Assembly (NCBI GenBank): GCA_013288645.1
Contig: JABDBL010000002.1
Coordinates: 62,001-126,000, forward strand
Length of the DNA stretch: 64,000 nucleotides
Direction of reading: 5' to 3'
From: Candidatus Melainabacteria bacterium
GTDB taxonomy: Bacteria; Cyanobacteriota; Vampirovibrionia; Obscuribacterales; Obscuribacteraceae
A model generated the notes under the pieces. The model made no database searches, had not been told where the DNA came from, and worked only from the letters and a program-made list of their open reading frames with translations. The position numbers and the translations under genes are program-made. Numbering within the stretch: the stretch's first letter is position 1; the number at the start of each line of letters is the position of its first letter. Of the stretch, positions 34,793 to 43,258 are shown in pieces.

Positions 34793-35791
34793 ATGAACCA
34801 CAGCAATTCTTTGAACATCTTAGTCACCGGTGCCACAGGATTTCTTGGGCAGAATCTAGTTCCTCGCTTAACTAATCTTGGGCACAGAGTGCGCACTTTT
34901 GCTCGTTCGAAGAGCCTGCCGTCTGGATTAGCCAAATTAGATTTAGAACACTACAATGGCGATATAATCGACTTTGAGCAAGTGTCAAATGCGGTTAACG
35001 GTATGGACATCGTTTATCATTTAGCAGGGTTAGTCTCTTATAAAAAGCGCGATTTTGATAAAGCTCACGCAACAAATGTGCTGGGTACCCGTAATGTTAT
35101 GCAAGCTAGTTTAGCAGCCAATGTAAGTCGTGTTATCCACACCAGCTCGGTAGCCGCTTTTGGTATCCCTAAAGAAGGAGAAATTGGTTCAGAAGAAATC
35201 GAATACAATCTGTCGGGCATGGGGCTAACCTATTGCGATACCAAACATCTTGCTGAACAAGAGGTCTTGAGCTGTGTTTCTTCCGGATTACCCGCCATAA
35301 TTTTAAATCCTGGTATCATATTTGGTGAAGGAGACAGTCACCCTCACCATCATGCTATTTTTGCAGCTATGTCCAAAGGGTGGATGATTGGCGTTCCTTC
35401 AGGGGGTGTAACTTTTTCAGACATAAACGATGTAGTGGAAGCATATATACATTGTCTAAATAAAGGCAAAATAGGAGAGCGTTATGCTGTTGTAAGCGCT
35501 AATCTTTCTTTTAAAGATGCCGCCCTTATTTTTGCAAAATTAAATAGCTTGAATGGACCTTTATTCGAAATCCCAAATAAGTTCCTCATCGGGCTAGGAA
35601 CCGTAGTAGAAAATGTACTGCCGCTTTTTGGTGTTGATCCACCATTGACCCGACAAGTTGCCTGGCTTAGTCAACAAAAAATATTTTTTAGCAGTGACAA
35701 AGCTTGCGCCGAAATTAATTTTCGACCAACACCATTTGCTGATACTGTGCGGCGCACATCCAATTATTATTTACATAGAAATAAAGTCTAA
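34793..35791 (+). CDS. Extended SDR 3 (dihydroflavonol reductase-like)
   Basis: 332 residues. LVTGATGFLGQNLVPRL, VYHLAGLVSYKKRD and YCDTKHLAEQ (YxxxK) place it in the NAD-dependent epimerase/dihydroflavonol-4-reductase group. NPGIIFGEGDSHPHHH is a common late motif. The third SDR in the run; together with SDR 1 and 2 it suggests repeated reduction or epimerisation steps. Last gene of the cluster, convergent with 35814-36560. Confidence 0.85.
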   Translation: MNHSNSLNILVTGATGFLGQNLVPRLTNLGHRVRTFARSKSLPSGLAKLDLEHYNGDIIDFEQVSNAVNGMDIVYHLAGLVSYKKRDFDKAHATNVLGTRNVMQASLAANVSRVIHTSSVAAFGIPKEGEIGSEEIEYNLSGMGLTYCDTKHLAEQEVLSCVSSGLPAIILNPGIIFGEGDSHPHHHAIFAAMSKGWMIGVPSGGVTFSDINDVVEAYIHCLNKGKIGERYAVVSANLSFKDAALIFAKLNSLNGPLFEIPNKFLIGLGTVVENVLPLFGVDPPLTRQVAWLSQQKIFFSSDKACAEINFRPTPFADTVRRTSNYYLHRNKV

Positions 35792-35813
35792 ACAAATGTT
35801 TGAATTTCTCGAT

Positions 35814-36560
35814 TTATTTCCAAGGTAGCTTATAAGCACGCTTAAGCTGTCTGTTAAGGTATTTCATTTCCCCAAAAGATTGTCGGCTAGCAGGAGCATT
35901 GCCAATTTCTCGATAAGATAGGTATCGAAGATAGAGAAGGTTAGCCAAAGTAGCTGTGTCGGGACTTTTTTGTTTATGCCATATCTCCACAGCCTGCTCT
36001 ATATGAGCTATTGCGTCTTTAAAACACTGTTGTCTGTTCACTTCATCCTTTTCAATATCACCACGTAAATAATCAAGCACTGCAAAATTTGTTTCGTCCC
36101 GCATCAGTCGACCATCATCAGCTGGAAAATTAGCTAAGTCCAAGTGCCAAACTTTTCTATACCAGAAGGCGCTATCATCAAGCTGATTCAAATCACGATA
36201 TACTGCCGCCAGCACAAGCATTGTATCGATAGTTTTTTGGTTATAGTTCTTGTTTAACTTCTCGCGTTTAGTTTCAATATCACACAACATTGATGCAGCT
36301 TGTGGTGCTTTGAAAGAAGCCCAAAGATTTTTAGCCAGGTTTTCCTGAGAATCAAGTCTGATTTCTTCAGGCACCAGCTTATTTTCTGACAATGACTTTA
36401 GCTCCTTGCGAATCATAAATTCTTGCGACATCATTGCCTTATCATAATAACGTGCATTAAAATCGTCAACAATTGCATACCTGCGAGGCATCACAACAAT
36501 CGTCAGCCAAAAGACAGCAACTAACACTACCAATATTCGTATAACGTCTCTTCTATTCAT
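35814..36560 (-). CDS. Membrane-anchored protein with helical repeats
   Basis: 248 residues. A single N-terminal membrane helix (VIRILVVLVAVFWLTIVVM, residues 6-25) is followed by an all-helical, TPR-like region (TLANLLYLRYLSYREIGNAP). No catalytic motif. It is the last of a four-gene minus-strand run starting at 38584, next to the HTTM protein; function unknown. Confidence 0.7.
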   Translation of the reverse strand: MNRRDVIRILVVLVAVFWLTIVVMPRRYAIVDDFNARYYDKAMMSQEFMIRKELKSLSENKLVPEEIRLDSQENLAKNLWASFKAPQAASMLCDIETKREKLNKNYNQKTIDTMLVLAAVYRDLNQLDDSAFWYRKVWHLDLANFPADDGRLMRDETNFAVLDYLRGDIEKDEVNRQQCFKDAIAHIEQAVEIWHKQKSPDTATLANLLYLRYLSYREIGNAPASRQSFGEMKYLNRQLKRAYKLPWK

Positions 36561-36570
36561 TTCCGCTTAG

Positions 36571-37530
36571 TCAACCTGATACATAAGCTTTCTTTATATA
36601 AAAGCATTTGCTAAGTAGTTTCAGCCAGTGACCTAATTTTTTCATATCTTCCGAATCAATAAATAAAATGTACATGGACATGAAAGCAAACTCAAAAATG
36701 GGGATATTCATCGCCCAGTCGATGCCAATATGTAGGCAAACTCCTACTAAAATAACCCAATATCTTAATTCTTTGATCCATATAAGAGTCCCTGCTGCAA
36801 ACTCAACAAAGATAGTTAGCCAAGTCATAAAGTATAAAGAAATTCGATGATCAAAAATTACTGGTACACGAAACTTGGCAAAGTCGCTTAGTCGAGTCGC
36901 TATATAACATCCGTTGCCATAGAACCAAATTGGCGAGTTAATCTTAAGTAAAGCAGTTGAAATATAAGCTATTGCTAGTTGCACTTGTAACATTCTTGTT
37001 GCCCAGGCCGGACATGGTGGTGGATCAAATACAGCTTTCCGCCAATCTCCATTTTTGTTTTTTAGATAACTGTCTACAGAAAGACAATCTCCAGCTCCAC
37101 TAAAAGATAGGAGGAACAGAACCAGCCGCTGCATATTGTCACCGGCGTTCATAAGAAAGGGATACTGATGACATATTGAAGCAAATGAAAGAAAAACAAG
37201 AATTATGCTAAATCGAGTGCAAAAGCCAATTATCATCATCACCGTTAAAATACCAAGAACGATAAAAAACGCAGTATGCCAAAAATCGTCTGTAGGCAAA
37301 AGCTCAAATAAGTTTAGGGTAATATTCTTTCTAGTCCAGAAAGCCACAAAATCTTCATGAGGAATAAATGGATGAGCACCAAAAAATACCGAAAAATCAA
37401 GCCAATATTGTGAAAGAATCTGAGTAAGAAAAACCAAGCCAAAAACAATGCGAAAAACACATAGAGACAAGGGCGACTGCGGTTTAAACCAAAAGTTTTG
37501 CCAGGCAATAATCAAGTCATGCATAATCAT
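36571..37530 (-). CDS. HTTM-domain membrane protein (vitamin-K carboxylase-like membrane domain)
   Basis: 319 residues with about seven or eight hydrophobic helices. PLSLCVFRIVFGL, AGDNMQRLVLFLLSFSGAGD and ISTALLKINSPIWFYGNG match the HTTM domain, homologous to the membrane part of gamma-glutamyl carboxylase. Bacterial roles are mostly unknown. ATG at 37530 overlaps the partner gene stop (ATGA). Confidence 0.82.
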   Translation of the reverse strand: MIMHDLIIAWQNFWFKPQSPLSLCVFRIVFGLVFLTQILSQYWLDFSVFFGAHPFIPHEDFVAFWTRKNITLNLFELLPTDDFWHTAFFIVLGILTVMMIIGFCTRFSIILVFLSFASICHQYPFLMNAGDNMQRLVLFLLSFSGAGDCLSVDSYLKNKNGDWRKAVFDPPPCPAWATRMLQVQLAIAYISTALLKINSPIWFYGNGCYIATRLSDFAKFRVPVIFDHRISLYFMTWLTIFVEFAAGTLIWIKELRYWVILVGVCLHIGIDWAMNIPIFEFAFMSMYILFIDSEDMKKLGHWLKLLSKCFYIKKAYVSG

Positions 37531-38084
37531 TTGAAATCCTCTGGACTGACTTGATAAACAAAAAATGTCTTGCGCTCAGCACCTCGCATCGGCCGTCCAT
37601 AGGGAACCATTTTGTTCTCCATTAAGGTAACGCGATAACCGTTGTAACACATGCTCACCTGCGTTGGTGGATTTTTCGGATTAGCAAAACAACGAGCGAT
37701 ATGCCTGGCTAGGGTCGGCCGAAACACACTATAATCATCCCAAGGCATATTGTCATAAAAGGCTTTTCGAACACGCTCTCGCAAAGTCTCTTCCAGTTGA
37801 TTCATTTTATCTGGACGCGGAAATTCATAAAGAGCGGTACTACCGTCCTGAAAAGTTATTATGGCGTAGGGATGAAAACTATAATCACGAGGGTTTGGGC
37901 AAAACATATTCCAGGATTGCTCAATACCACAAAAAAGTTCGATAGATTGCGTAAATTGGCGCACATAAGTTTTGAGCGGACAATTACCACAAATATTTAT
38001 TCCAACACAAAAAAAGTAGGTCGCAATAAAAATGCTAATTAAGATTTGGTCGCGTCTCGACATTGGTACGGATAAGGAGTTCAT
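37527..38084 (-). CDS. HTTM-partner membrane protein (DUF5819-like)
   Basis: 185 residues. One membrane helix (ILISIFIATYFFCVGINI) and then the motif QSWNMFCPNPRDYSFHPYAII, like the W-x-M/L-F-x-P-x-P core of short proteins commonly found beside HTTM proteins. Overlap with the HTTM gene suggests they form a complex. The family name is from memory and needs a profile search. Confidence 0.72.
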   Translation of the reverse strand: MNSLSVPMSRRDQILISIFIATYFFCVGINICGNCPLKTYVRQFTQSIELFCGIEQSWNMFCPNPRDYSFHPYAIITFQDGSTALYEFPRPDKMNQLEETLRERVRKAFYDNMPWDDYSVFRPTLARHIARCFANPKNPPTQVSMCYNGYRVTLMENKMVPYGRPMRGAERKTFFVYQVSPEDFK

Positions 38085-38584
38085 AGTCCCCTGATACGAT
38101 AAAAATAATCATGCGTGTTTTTGTTAACTAAGAGCGCTTCATTAACTATATTATTCACAGCATTTTCAGAACGAACGAAATATTCGTAATTATTTATGGA
38201 CTGGTGAAGAACTCGATCATCTGCATACTTTTCAGCAAACCCACAACGCCCAGCTTCTGCTACATAGGGTTTAAATTCTTTAGCATTGCGAAGGGTAACT
38301 CCGGTAGGACAATTAAACCTGATCCAGGAATCAAAACCTACCGTGGCTTTGCTAGCCCCATTTAAATCTTTTATTGATTCTATAGGCTCTACAAAAGTTT
38401 TTTCATATAGCTTTTCTGGAGAAAACTCTAGCGTCTTAGTAAGCCTATAGTAAGAATACCAAATAGCAAGAATGATAATAAGTATAATTGCTGCGGATTC
38501 GAACCGCGGAATATTGCGTATTTTATCAAGAATGGAGGGATGCTTAGCAGGTGCATTTTGACCATATTCTGTTTTTTTCACCAT
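38081..38584 (-). CDS. Single-pass membrane protein of the HTTM cluster
   Basis: 168 residues from ATG 38584, which follows AAGAGG; a longer frame to 38671 would overlap mqnD and lacks support. Residues ~23-43 (SAAIILIIILAIWYSYYRL) span the membrane; the rest is soluble, with no known motif. Its stop overlaps the DUF5819-like start. Function unknown. Confidence 0.65.
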   Translation of the reverse strand: MVKKTEYGQNAPAKHPSILDKIRNIPRFESAAIILIIILAIWYSYYRLTKTLEFSPEKLYEKTFVEPIESIKDLNGASKATVGFDSWIRFNCPTGVTLRNAKEFKPYVAEAGRCGFAEKYADDRVLHQSINNYEYFVRSENAVNNIVNEALLVNKNTHDYFYRIRGL

Positions 38585-38642
38585 GAACCTCTTATCCAAC
38601 AAATTTGAGAATGACAAGTAAGACAAAGCCTTACAAAAATTA

Positions 38643-39485
38643 TTACACGAATTCGCTTTGAAATTCCGCATCCCAAAGATTAGCTTCGGTTGCTAAATTA
38701 AAAAGTTTCTTGACAGCCAGCCTGCCTACCTCCCCAAAATCAACACTTAGGTCATTTACATACATTTTTATATATTGATCAGCTGTTTTTTCGGACATAC
38801 CTCGGGCAAAGCTAAGAGCATATTTCATAGCGGCTGCTCGATTCTGCAAAGAATAAACAATTGACTCCTTTAATATTTGCTTCAGCTGCAAAATTCTCTG
38901 TTGCCCCAAGTCACGCCTTATTACGTTTGCACCCAATGGAAGAGGCAAATGTGTTTCCTCGTACCACCATTGTCCTAAATCAAATACTTTTTTTAGACAG
39001 GACTGCAAGTGCGTAAGTTGCCCTTCATGAATAATTAGACCTGCTTGCACCAAACCGTTTTGCACTGCAGGCACAATTTCATCGAAAGGAAGCATAATAA
39101 CTTTAGCTTCGGGCATAGCCAGACGCAATAAAAGATAAGCAGTGGTCAAATATCCTGGCACAGCCACTGTAATTGAATTCAGTTCGATTACTTTTTGTTT
39201 TTCATTTACCACAACTATAGGACCACACTCGATACCAAAACTGGCACCACAAGGCATAAGTAAATATTGCGATTTAATATGTGGATAGGCAGCAAAAGAA
39301 ACTGCTGAAATTTCGTACTTACCTTCTTTAGCTTCTTCGTTGAGCGTTTGAATATCCTTCATCACCTGATTAAAAACAAAGTCACCGGTACTAACAGCAC
39401 CAGAAGCAATACCATAGTACATAAAGGCATCGTCGCTATCCGGACTATGTGCAAAATCTACTTGTAAGCGCTCCGTCGCTTTCAT
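38643..39485 (-). CDS. mqnD: 1,4-dihydroxy-6-naphthoate synthase
   Basis: 280 residues. FAHSPDSDDAFMYYG near the start is the MqnD/MqnA substrate-binding signature, and PGYLTTAYLLLRLA, IIHEGQLTH and LPLPLGANVI fit MqnD rather than MqnA. It makes 1,4-dihydroxy-6-naphthoate in the futalosine route to menaquinone, the likely quinone for complex I and ETF-QO here. Strong GGAGGAG before ATG 39485. It follows the metalloprotease-like gene by 18 bases. Confidence 0.92.
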   Translation of the reverse strand: MKATERLQVDFAHSPDSDDAFMYYGIASGAVSTGDFVFNQVMKDIQTLNEEAKEGKYEISAVSFAAYPHIKSQYLLMPCGASFGIECGPIVVVNEKQKVIELNSITVAVPGYLTTAYLLLRLAMPEAKVIMLPFDEIVPAVQNGLVQAGLIIHEGQLTHLQSCLKKVFDLGQWWYEETHLPLPLGANVIRRDLGQQRILQLKQILKESIVYSLQNRAAAMKYALSFARGMSEKTADQYIKMYVNDLSVDFGEVGRLAVKKLFNLATEANLWDAEFQSEFV

Positions 39486-39503
39486 CCTTCAGCTCCTCCG
39501 CTT

Positions 39504-40748
39504 TTAGGACAGTAATTCATCAATAAATTCTCCACCCAATTTCAAGCTGGCTTGCAAGGATATTATAGTTTCGTGCAAAACTCGGCTGAATACAACTGTC
39601 GGATTTTTTACCAGATTAACCATAATCTCATATATGGGAGGATCGATTTCTTTAAGATATGCCCTTGTTTCTTTAAGAGAAAAGGCCGCTAATGACTCAG
39701 CCCAATATTCATGAGCACTTGCCTTAGCATAACCCGAAATAAAATGTCTTTGTTCTAATTGTTGTGGCATTAACAATTCAGTTTGGTTGTCGTTATCTGG
39801 TAGGGGATGCAATTTATCACAACCTCTTTTTCTCCTTTCATACAATTCTAATATTTGGTCTTGCACTGCCGACGTTAGTACAAAGTCAACTTGATGTCCA
39901 AATTCATGGGACATAACTAAGTTAAGCCTTACTTCTAATTGTCCCTTATTATTTTTTGAGACATTCATGATGGGACCATATTTCTTGTAGAAATTAACTT
40001 CTCGTTCAAATTCTTCTTTATCTAAACTGACATTGCCTGTACGAATACGGGTAACGCCAGTTGCGCCATGTTTGATATTACCTAAGGAAGCATCGCCTTC
40101 GCTTTTCCTTACTATCTGCAATATTCCACAGGCTGACCAAAGAGTCATTGTTTCCAAAAGATATTTCTTTTGTATGGCATTCAGGGCATCAAAACCATCA
40201 AAATAGCGAATTATCTCATTGTCAGTATAAGATCGGTCCGAGCGATATAAAGGCCTATTAAATTGAGTTTGCCAATTTTCGCCGCGACTATTCTTCCCTT
40301 CAAAAGCAAAATTCAATAAGGTATTTTGGTTTAATTTGATACGCCCGGTAGGTCCATTTTTATTGCGCACAAATATTTCACCATCGTCATTGATTTGAGC
40401 CAAATATTTATGGTTTTCTGTAATTATTCGTCCATTCACAACGTTAAAATTGTGACCATTGTAAATTAACTTTCCCGTTGGTCCATAAGCATCTGGCAAA
40501 TTTAATTCAATTCCGTTTGTGTCAATTCCTCTAAATTGCAAAGGCGCAATACCTTCAATCGCCATAATTTCACCTAGCTTGCCAAGAGATGAATCCGCAC
40601 TTCGCAGATAGCCATCTTCAAAAAGACGCCCCATATATTGACCATCTTTGAATATTTGCCCATCTTCGACCACCAGCATATTCTGTCCATCAGTAAGAAA
40701 GCCTGTAGGTCCTTTATCGATTGCTATTGGATTATTCTCGGACACCAT
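39504..40748 (-). CDS. Zinc metalloprotease-like protein with GPTG repeats
   Basis: 414 residues. SHEFGHQVDF (H281EFGH285) is a zincin HExxH site and YWAESLAAF supplies a likely third Glu (E351), the pattern of ATLF (anthrax lethal factor-like) domains. The N-terminal half has GPTG at 13-16, 89-92 and 132-135, and two copies of a ~30-residue unit (GQNMLVVEDGQIFKDGQYMG and GHNFNVVNGRIITENHKYLA). There is no signal peptide, so it is cytoplasmic or exported by a dedicated system. Precedes mqnD in the same direction. Confidence 0.72.
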   Translation of the reverse strand: MVSENNPIAIDKGPTGFLTDGQNMLVVEDGQIFKDGQYMGRLFEDGYLRSADSSLGKLGEIMAIEGIAPLQFRGIDTNGIELNLPDAYGPTGKLIYNGHNFNVVNGRIITENHKYLAQINDDGEIFVRNKNGPTGRIKLNQNTLLNFAFEGKNSRGENWQTQFNRPLYRSDRSYTDNEIIRYFDGFDALNAIQKKYLLETMTLWSACGILQIVRKSEGDASLGNIKHGATGVTRIRTGNVSLDKEEFEREVNFYKKYGPIMNVSKNNKGQLEVRLNLVMSHEFGHQVDFVLTSAVQDQILELYERRKRGCDKLHPLPDNDNQTELLMPQQLEQRHFISGYAKASAHEYWAESLAAFSLKETRAYLKEIDPPIYEIMVNLVKNPTVVFSRVLHETIISLQASLKLGGEFIDELLS

Positions 40749-40900
40749 TATAATTTCCAGTTGTTTTAATAAAAATCGAGTCGAATGTTTACAGGGTTAT
40801 TGACCTAGTCTTAATAGTCTTTCAGTATAGCGAACGAAAGCCGCGCTACAATTTATTGAACACATATGATTTTATGCAATGAAAATATTAGGTGGGATTA

Positions 40901-41029
40901 CAGCGGAGCGAACGGCGCTGGTGAAGCGGCGGCAGCGAAGCGCAATGGCCCCGGAGGCGTATGATATACGCCGGAGCGGCAGCCATTGGTCATGCATTGA
41001 GCCGAGTGGACCGAAGGCGAGGCAGCGCA
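40901..41029 (+). repeat. GC-rich structured repeat, long copy, at the LCP gene start
   Basis: 129 bases of GC-rich sequence. CAATGGC (40943-40949) pairs with GCCATTG (40982-40988), and inside GGCGTAT (40956-40962) pairs with ATACGCC (40966-40972). The 3' part carries TTGAGCCGAG (40997-41006) and CGAAGGCGAGGCAGCGCA (41012-41029), exactly as at 4061-4091. Its reading frame stays open into the LCP gene, so an upstream ATG at 40879 may add ~53 odd residues. Confidence 0.75.
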
Positions 41030-41037
41030 TATCTATA

Positions 41038-42447
41038 ATGAGCAAACTTAGGCAATTACAGGCCAGGAAGCAAATAGCTACCGGTCGTCCCATTCAAAAA
41101 CGTAAACAGGTCAGCAAGCCAGCCCTTGCTGTTGTATCTGGTTTGTCTTTAATCTTGATTGCTAGCCTAACTTATTATTTCTCAAATATAGCTAACAATA
41201 AAAAACAAAATCCAAAGCCAACTACCCAAACACTGGTAAGCGTTCCTGGCGGAGAATTTCTTCCTAGCCTCGAACAGCCCTTAAACATTTTAGTTATGGG
41301 CGTCGATTCTAACGGTAAGAACACTGAACGTTTTAATGGTACACGTTCCGACTCAATGGTATTAGTCAGTATTGATCCTAAAAAGCAAAAGGTAGGAGTA
41401 ATTTCTATACCTCGAGATAGCCGGGTACATCTAGCTAATGGCAGAGGGGTAGACAAAATTAATTCCGCCCATGCTTTGGGTGGTCAACAACTGGCTATAG
41501 CAACTGTAAGCCAATTGCTTAATACACCTATAGATAGATATATAGTCGTAGACACGCAAGGACTGAAAGAAATCCTAGAGAATCTGGGCTCTGTAAATGT
41601 TCTAGTCGAGAAGAAAATGAGCTATGTTGACCACACAGCTAAATTATATGTGAACCTCGAGCCTGGGCTGCAAAAGCTTAGCGCCAAACAGGCAGAGCAA
41701 TACGTGCGCTTTCGCCATGATGCTAAAGGTGATATCGGACGTATTGAAAGACAACAATGGTTTGCTCGTCAATTGTTAAATAAGCTGGCTGAGCCAGAAA
41801 TGCTAGTTAGACTACCTGCCCTGATCGACACAATACGTCAAAGCGTCGTCACCGATTTAAGCGTAGATGAAATGGTGCGTATTTTTGGCTTTGCCTGTCA
41901 TCTAAATACCCAACAAGTTGAAACAGCTTCGTTGCCGGGTATCCCTGGTAGCATTAATGGCATTAGCTATTGGTTATTAGATATGCCGGCTTGCGATGCC
42001 ATATGCAATAAGCTGGTCAACAAATATAATCCTACCGAAAGCAGCTCAAATACTGTAAATTCTCAGACAGCCGATAGTGCTATTGCATATGTCCCCGAAA
42101 TTAATGATTCAAGCGCGTTTGACCAAACAAATAGTTGGTCCGCTATTATTCGCTACCCAAAAGGTTGTGAAGAACAAGTTGCTCGGCTGCAAGAATTACT
42201 AAGCGACAATGGTTTTACTCTAAGGGGCAAATTCAACGCTGATTTAGCCGAATGTCAACACGAACAAATAATCCAAAGTTCACCGCATGCTCTTTACTTT
42301 GACATGGACGCTTTGCGCAACAAATTGTCTGAGATAAACAATTGGCCTACAGTTATAAATATAGATGCTCAACCAGCAGCTGATTTCACATTTGTCATTA
42401 CCCCAAAGACTAAGTTATCTTCCTTAGGGCACCATGAAAATAGGTAA
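41038..42447 (+). CDS. LytR-CpsA-Psr (LCP) family cell-wall glycopolymer ligase
   Basis: About 470 residues from ATG 41038; an in-frame ATG at 40879 would prepend ~53 Arg/Ser-rich residues encoded by the GC-rich repeat, unlike LCP proteins. One membrane helix (ALAVVSGLSLILIASLTYYF) is followed by the LCP domain: ILVMGVDSNG, TRSDSMVLVSIDP, ISIPRDSRV, RGVDKINSAHALGG, AEQYVRFRHDAKGDIGRIERQQ. The C-terminal ~110 residues (IIRYPKGCEEQVARLQELL) look like a LytR_C domain. LCP enzymes attach polymers to peptidoglycan. Confidence 0.9.
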   Translation: MSKLRQLQARKQIATGRPIQKRKQVSKPALAVVSGLSLILIASLTYYFSNIANNKKQNPKPTTQTLVSVPGGEFLPSLEQPLNILVMGVDSNGKNTERFNGTRSDSMVLVSIDPKKQKVGVISIPRDSRVHLANGRGVDKINSAHALGGQQLAIATVSQLLNTPIDRYIVVDTQGLKEILENLGSVNVLVEKKMSYVDHTAKLYVNLEPGLQKLSAKQAEQYVRFRHDAKGDIGRIERQQWFARQLLNKLAEPEMLVRLPALIDTIRQSVVTDLSVDEMVRIFGFACHLNTQQVETASLPGIPGSINGISYWLLDMPACDAICNKLVNKYNPTESSSNTVNSQTADSAIAYVPEINDSSAFDQTNSWSAIIRYPKGCEEQVARLQELLSDNGFTLRGKFNADLAECQHEQIIQSSPHALYFDMDALRNKLSEINNWPTVINIDAQPAADFTFVITPKTKLSSLGHHENR

Positions 42448-43114
42448 TTGCTATAAATTTATCTGGATAATCGCCATAAATTTATTATTGGGATTTTCAT
42501 TTGTAGGTGGAATAAGCGCTCAAAACCTAGAAGCAACAGAAAATAAAAGTCCAAAAATTAGCATCCACGCTCCTATTGACCCAAACGAACCCCCTGCAGG
42601 TGGCAAACCAATAAGCGATGAGAAACCCAATACAGCTTTAATACATTACAATCTTGGAATGGAGCACTTAAAACGCCACCAATATGATGAGGCAATTAAC
42701 GATTTTGACCAAGCAGTGTCCATTGACCCGACCGTTGCCGCTGCCTACAACAATCGTGGATTAGCTCGCTTTGCCCAGGGTGATTATGTTGATGCAATTT
42801 CAGATTACGATCAGGCTATTAAACTAGATCCAACCAAGGCTTATTCTTATAAAGATCGTGGCTTAGCACATTACTATCAGAGGGAATACAAAACCGCAAG
42901 TGAGGACTATGGCAAGGCTATATCCATCGATAATAAAGATGATCTCGCTTATATTAATCGTGGTCTTGTGCGCTTCAAAATGGGAAATAACAAAGGGGCA
43001 ATTGAGGACTGTGATAAAGCTTTGGCGCTCAGCCCTAAAAATGCTCAAGCATTATCTATACGTGCCGAGGCCCGTTCTCAGCTACCAGAGACAAAAGAAT
43101 CTATAAAGGATTAG
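42434..43114 (+). CDS. Secreted TPR-repeat protein
   Basis: 226 residues with a signal peptide (FIWIIAINLLLGFSFVGGISA). Four TPR units follow, e.g. AAAYNNRGLARFAQGDYVDA and LAYINRGLVRFKMGN. A protein-protein interaction scaffold; overlaps the LCP gene by 14 bases, so the two are co-expressed and may act together at the wall. Confidence 0.88.
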   Translation: MKIGNCYKFIWIIAINLLLGFSFVGGISAQNLEATENKSPKISIHAPIDPNEPPAGGKPISDEKPNTALIHYNLGMEHLKRHQYDEAINDFDQAVSIDPTVAAAYNNRGLARFAQGDYVDAISDYDQAIKLDPTKAYSYKDRGLAHYYQREYKTASEDYGKAISIDNKDDLAYINRGLVRFKMGNNKGAIEDCDKALALSPKNAQALSIRAEARSQLPETKESIKD

Positions 43115-43134
43115 TCCGTTAACGCTTAATGGAC
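43114..43134 (+). terminator. Hairpin after the TPR gene
   Basis: GTCCGTTAA / TTAATGGAC around a CGC loop gives a 9-base stem (one G-T pair) right at the end of the TPR gene. No T-tract follows, so it is at most a weak or bidirectional terminator between convergent genes. Confidence 0.35.
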
Positions 43135-43258
43135 AAAGTGCAACTCTCAAAACTATTGGTGTAATTGCGTTGTTATTTATTCAGCTCTGAATTACATGCC
43201 AATATCTGAGTTTTGGACAGTGAAAGCATTATGGGAAAGCCCGCAACCCATCCGAGAT

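Noticed and set aside
43114-43134. Strong terminator after the TPR gene
   Set aside because: The hairpin has no T-tract and one weak pair, so it is kept only as a weak candidate.
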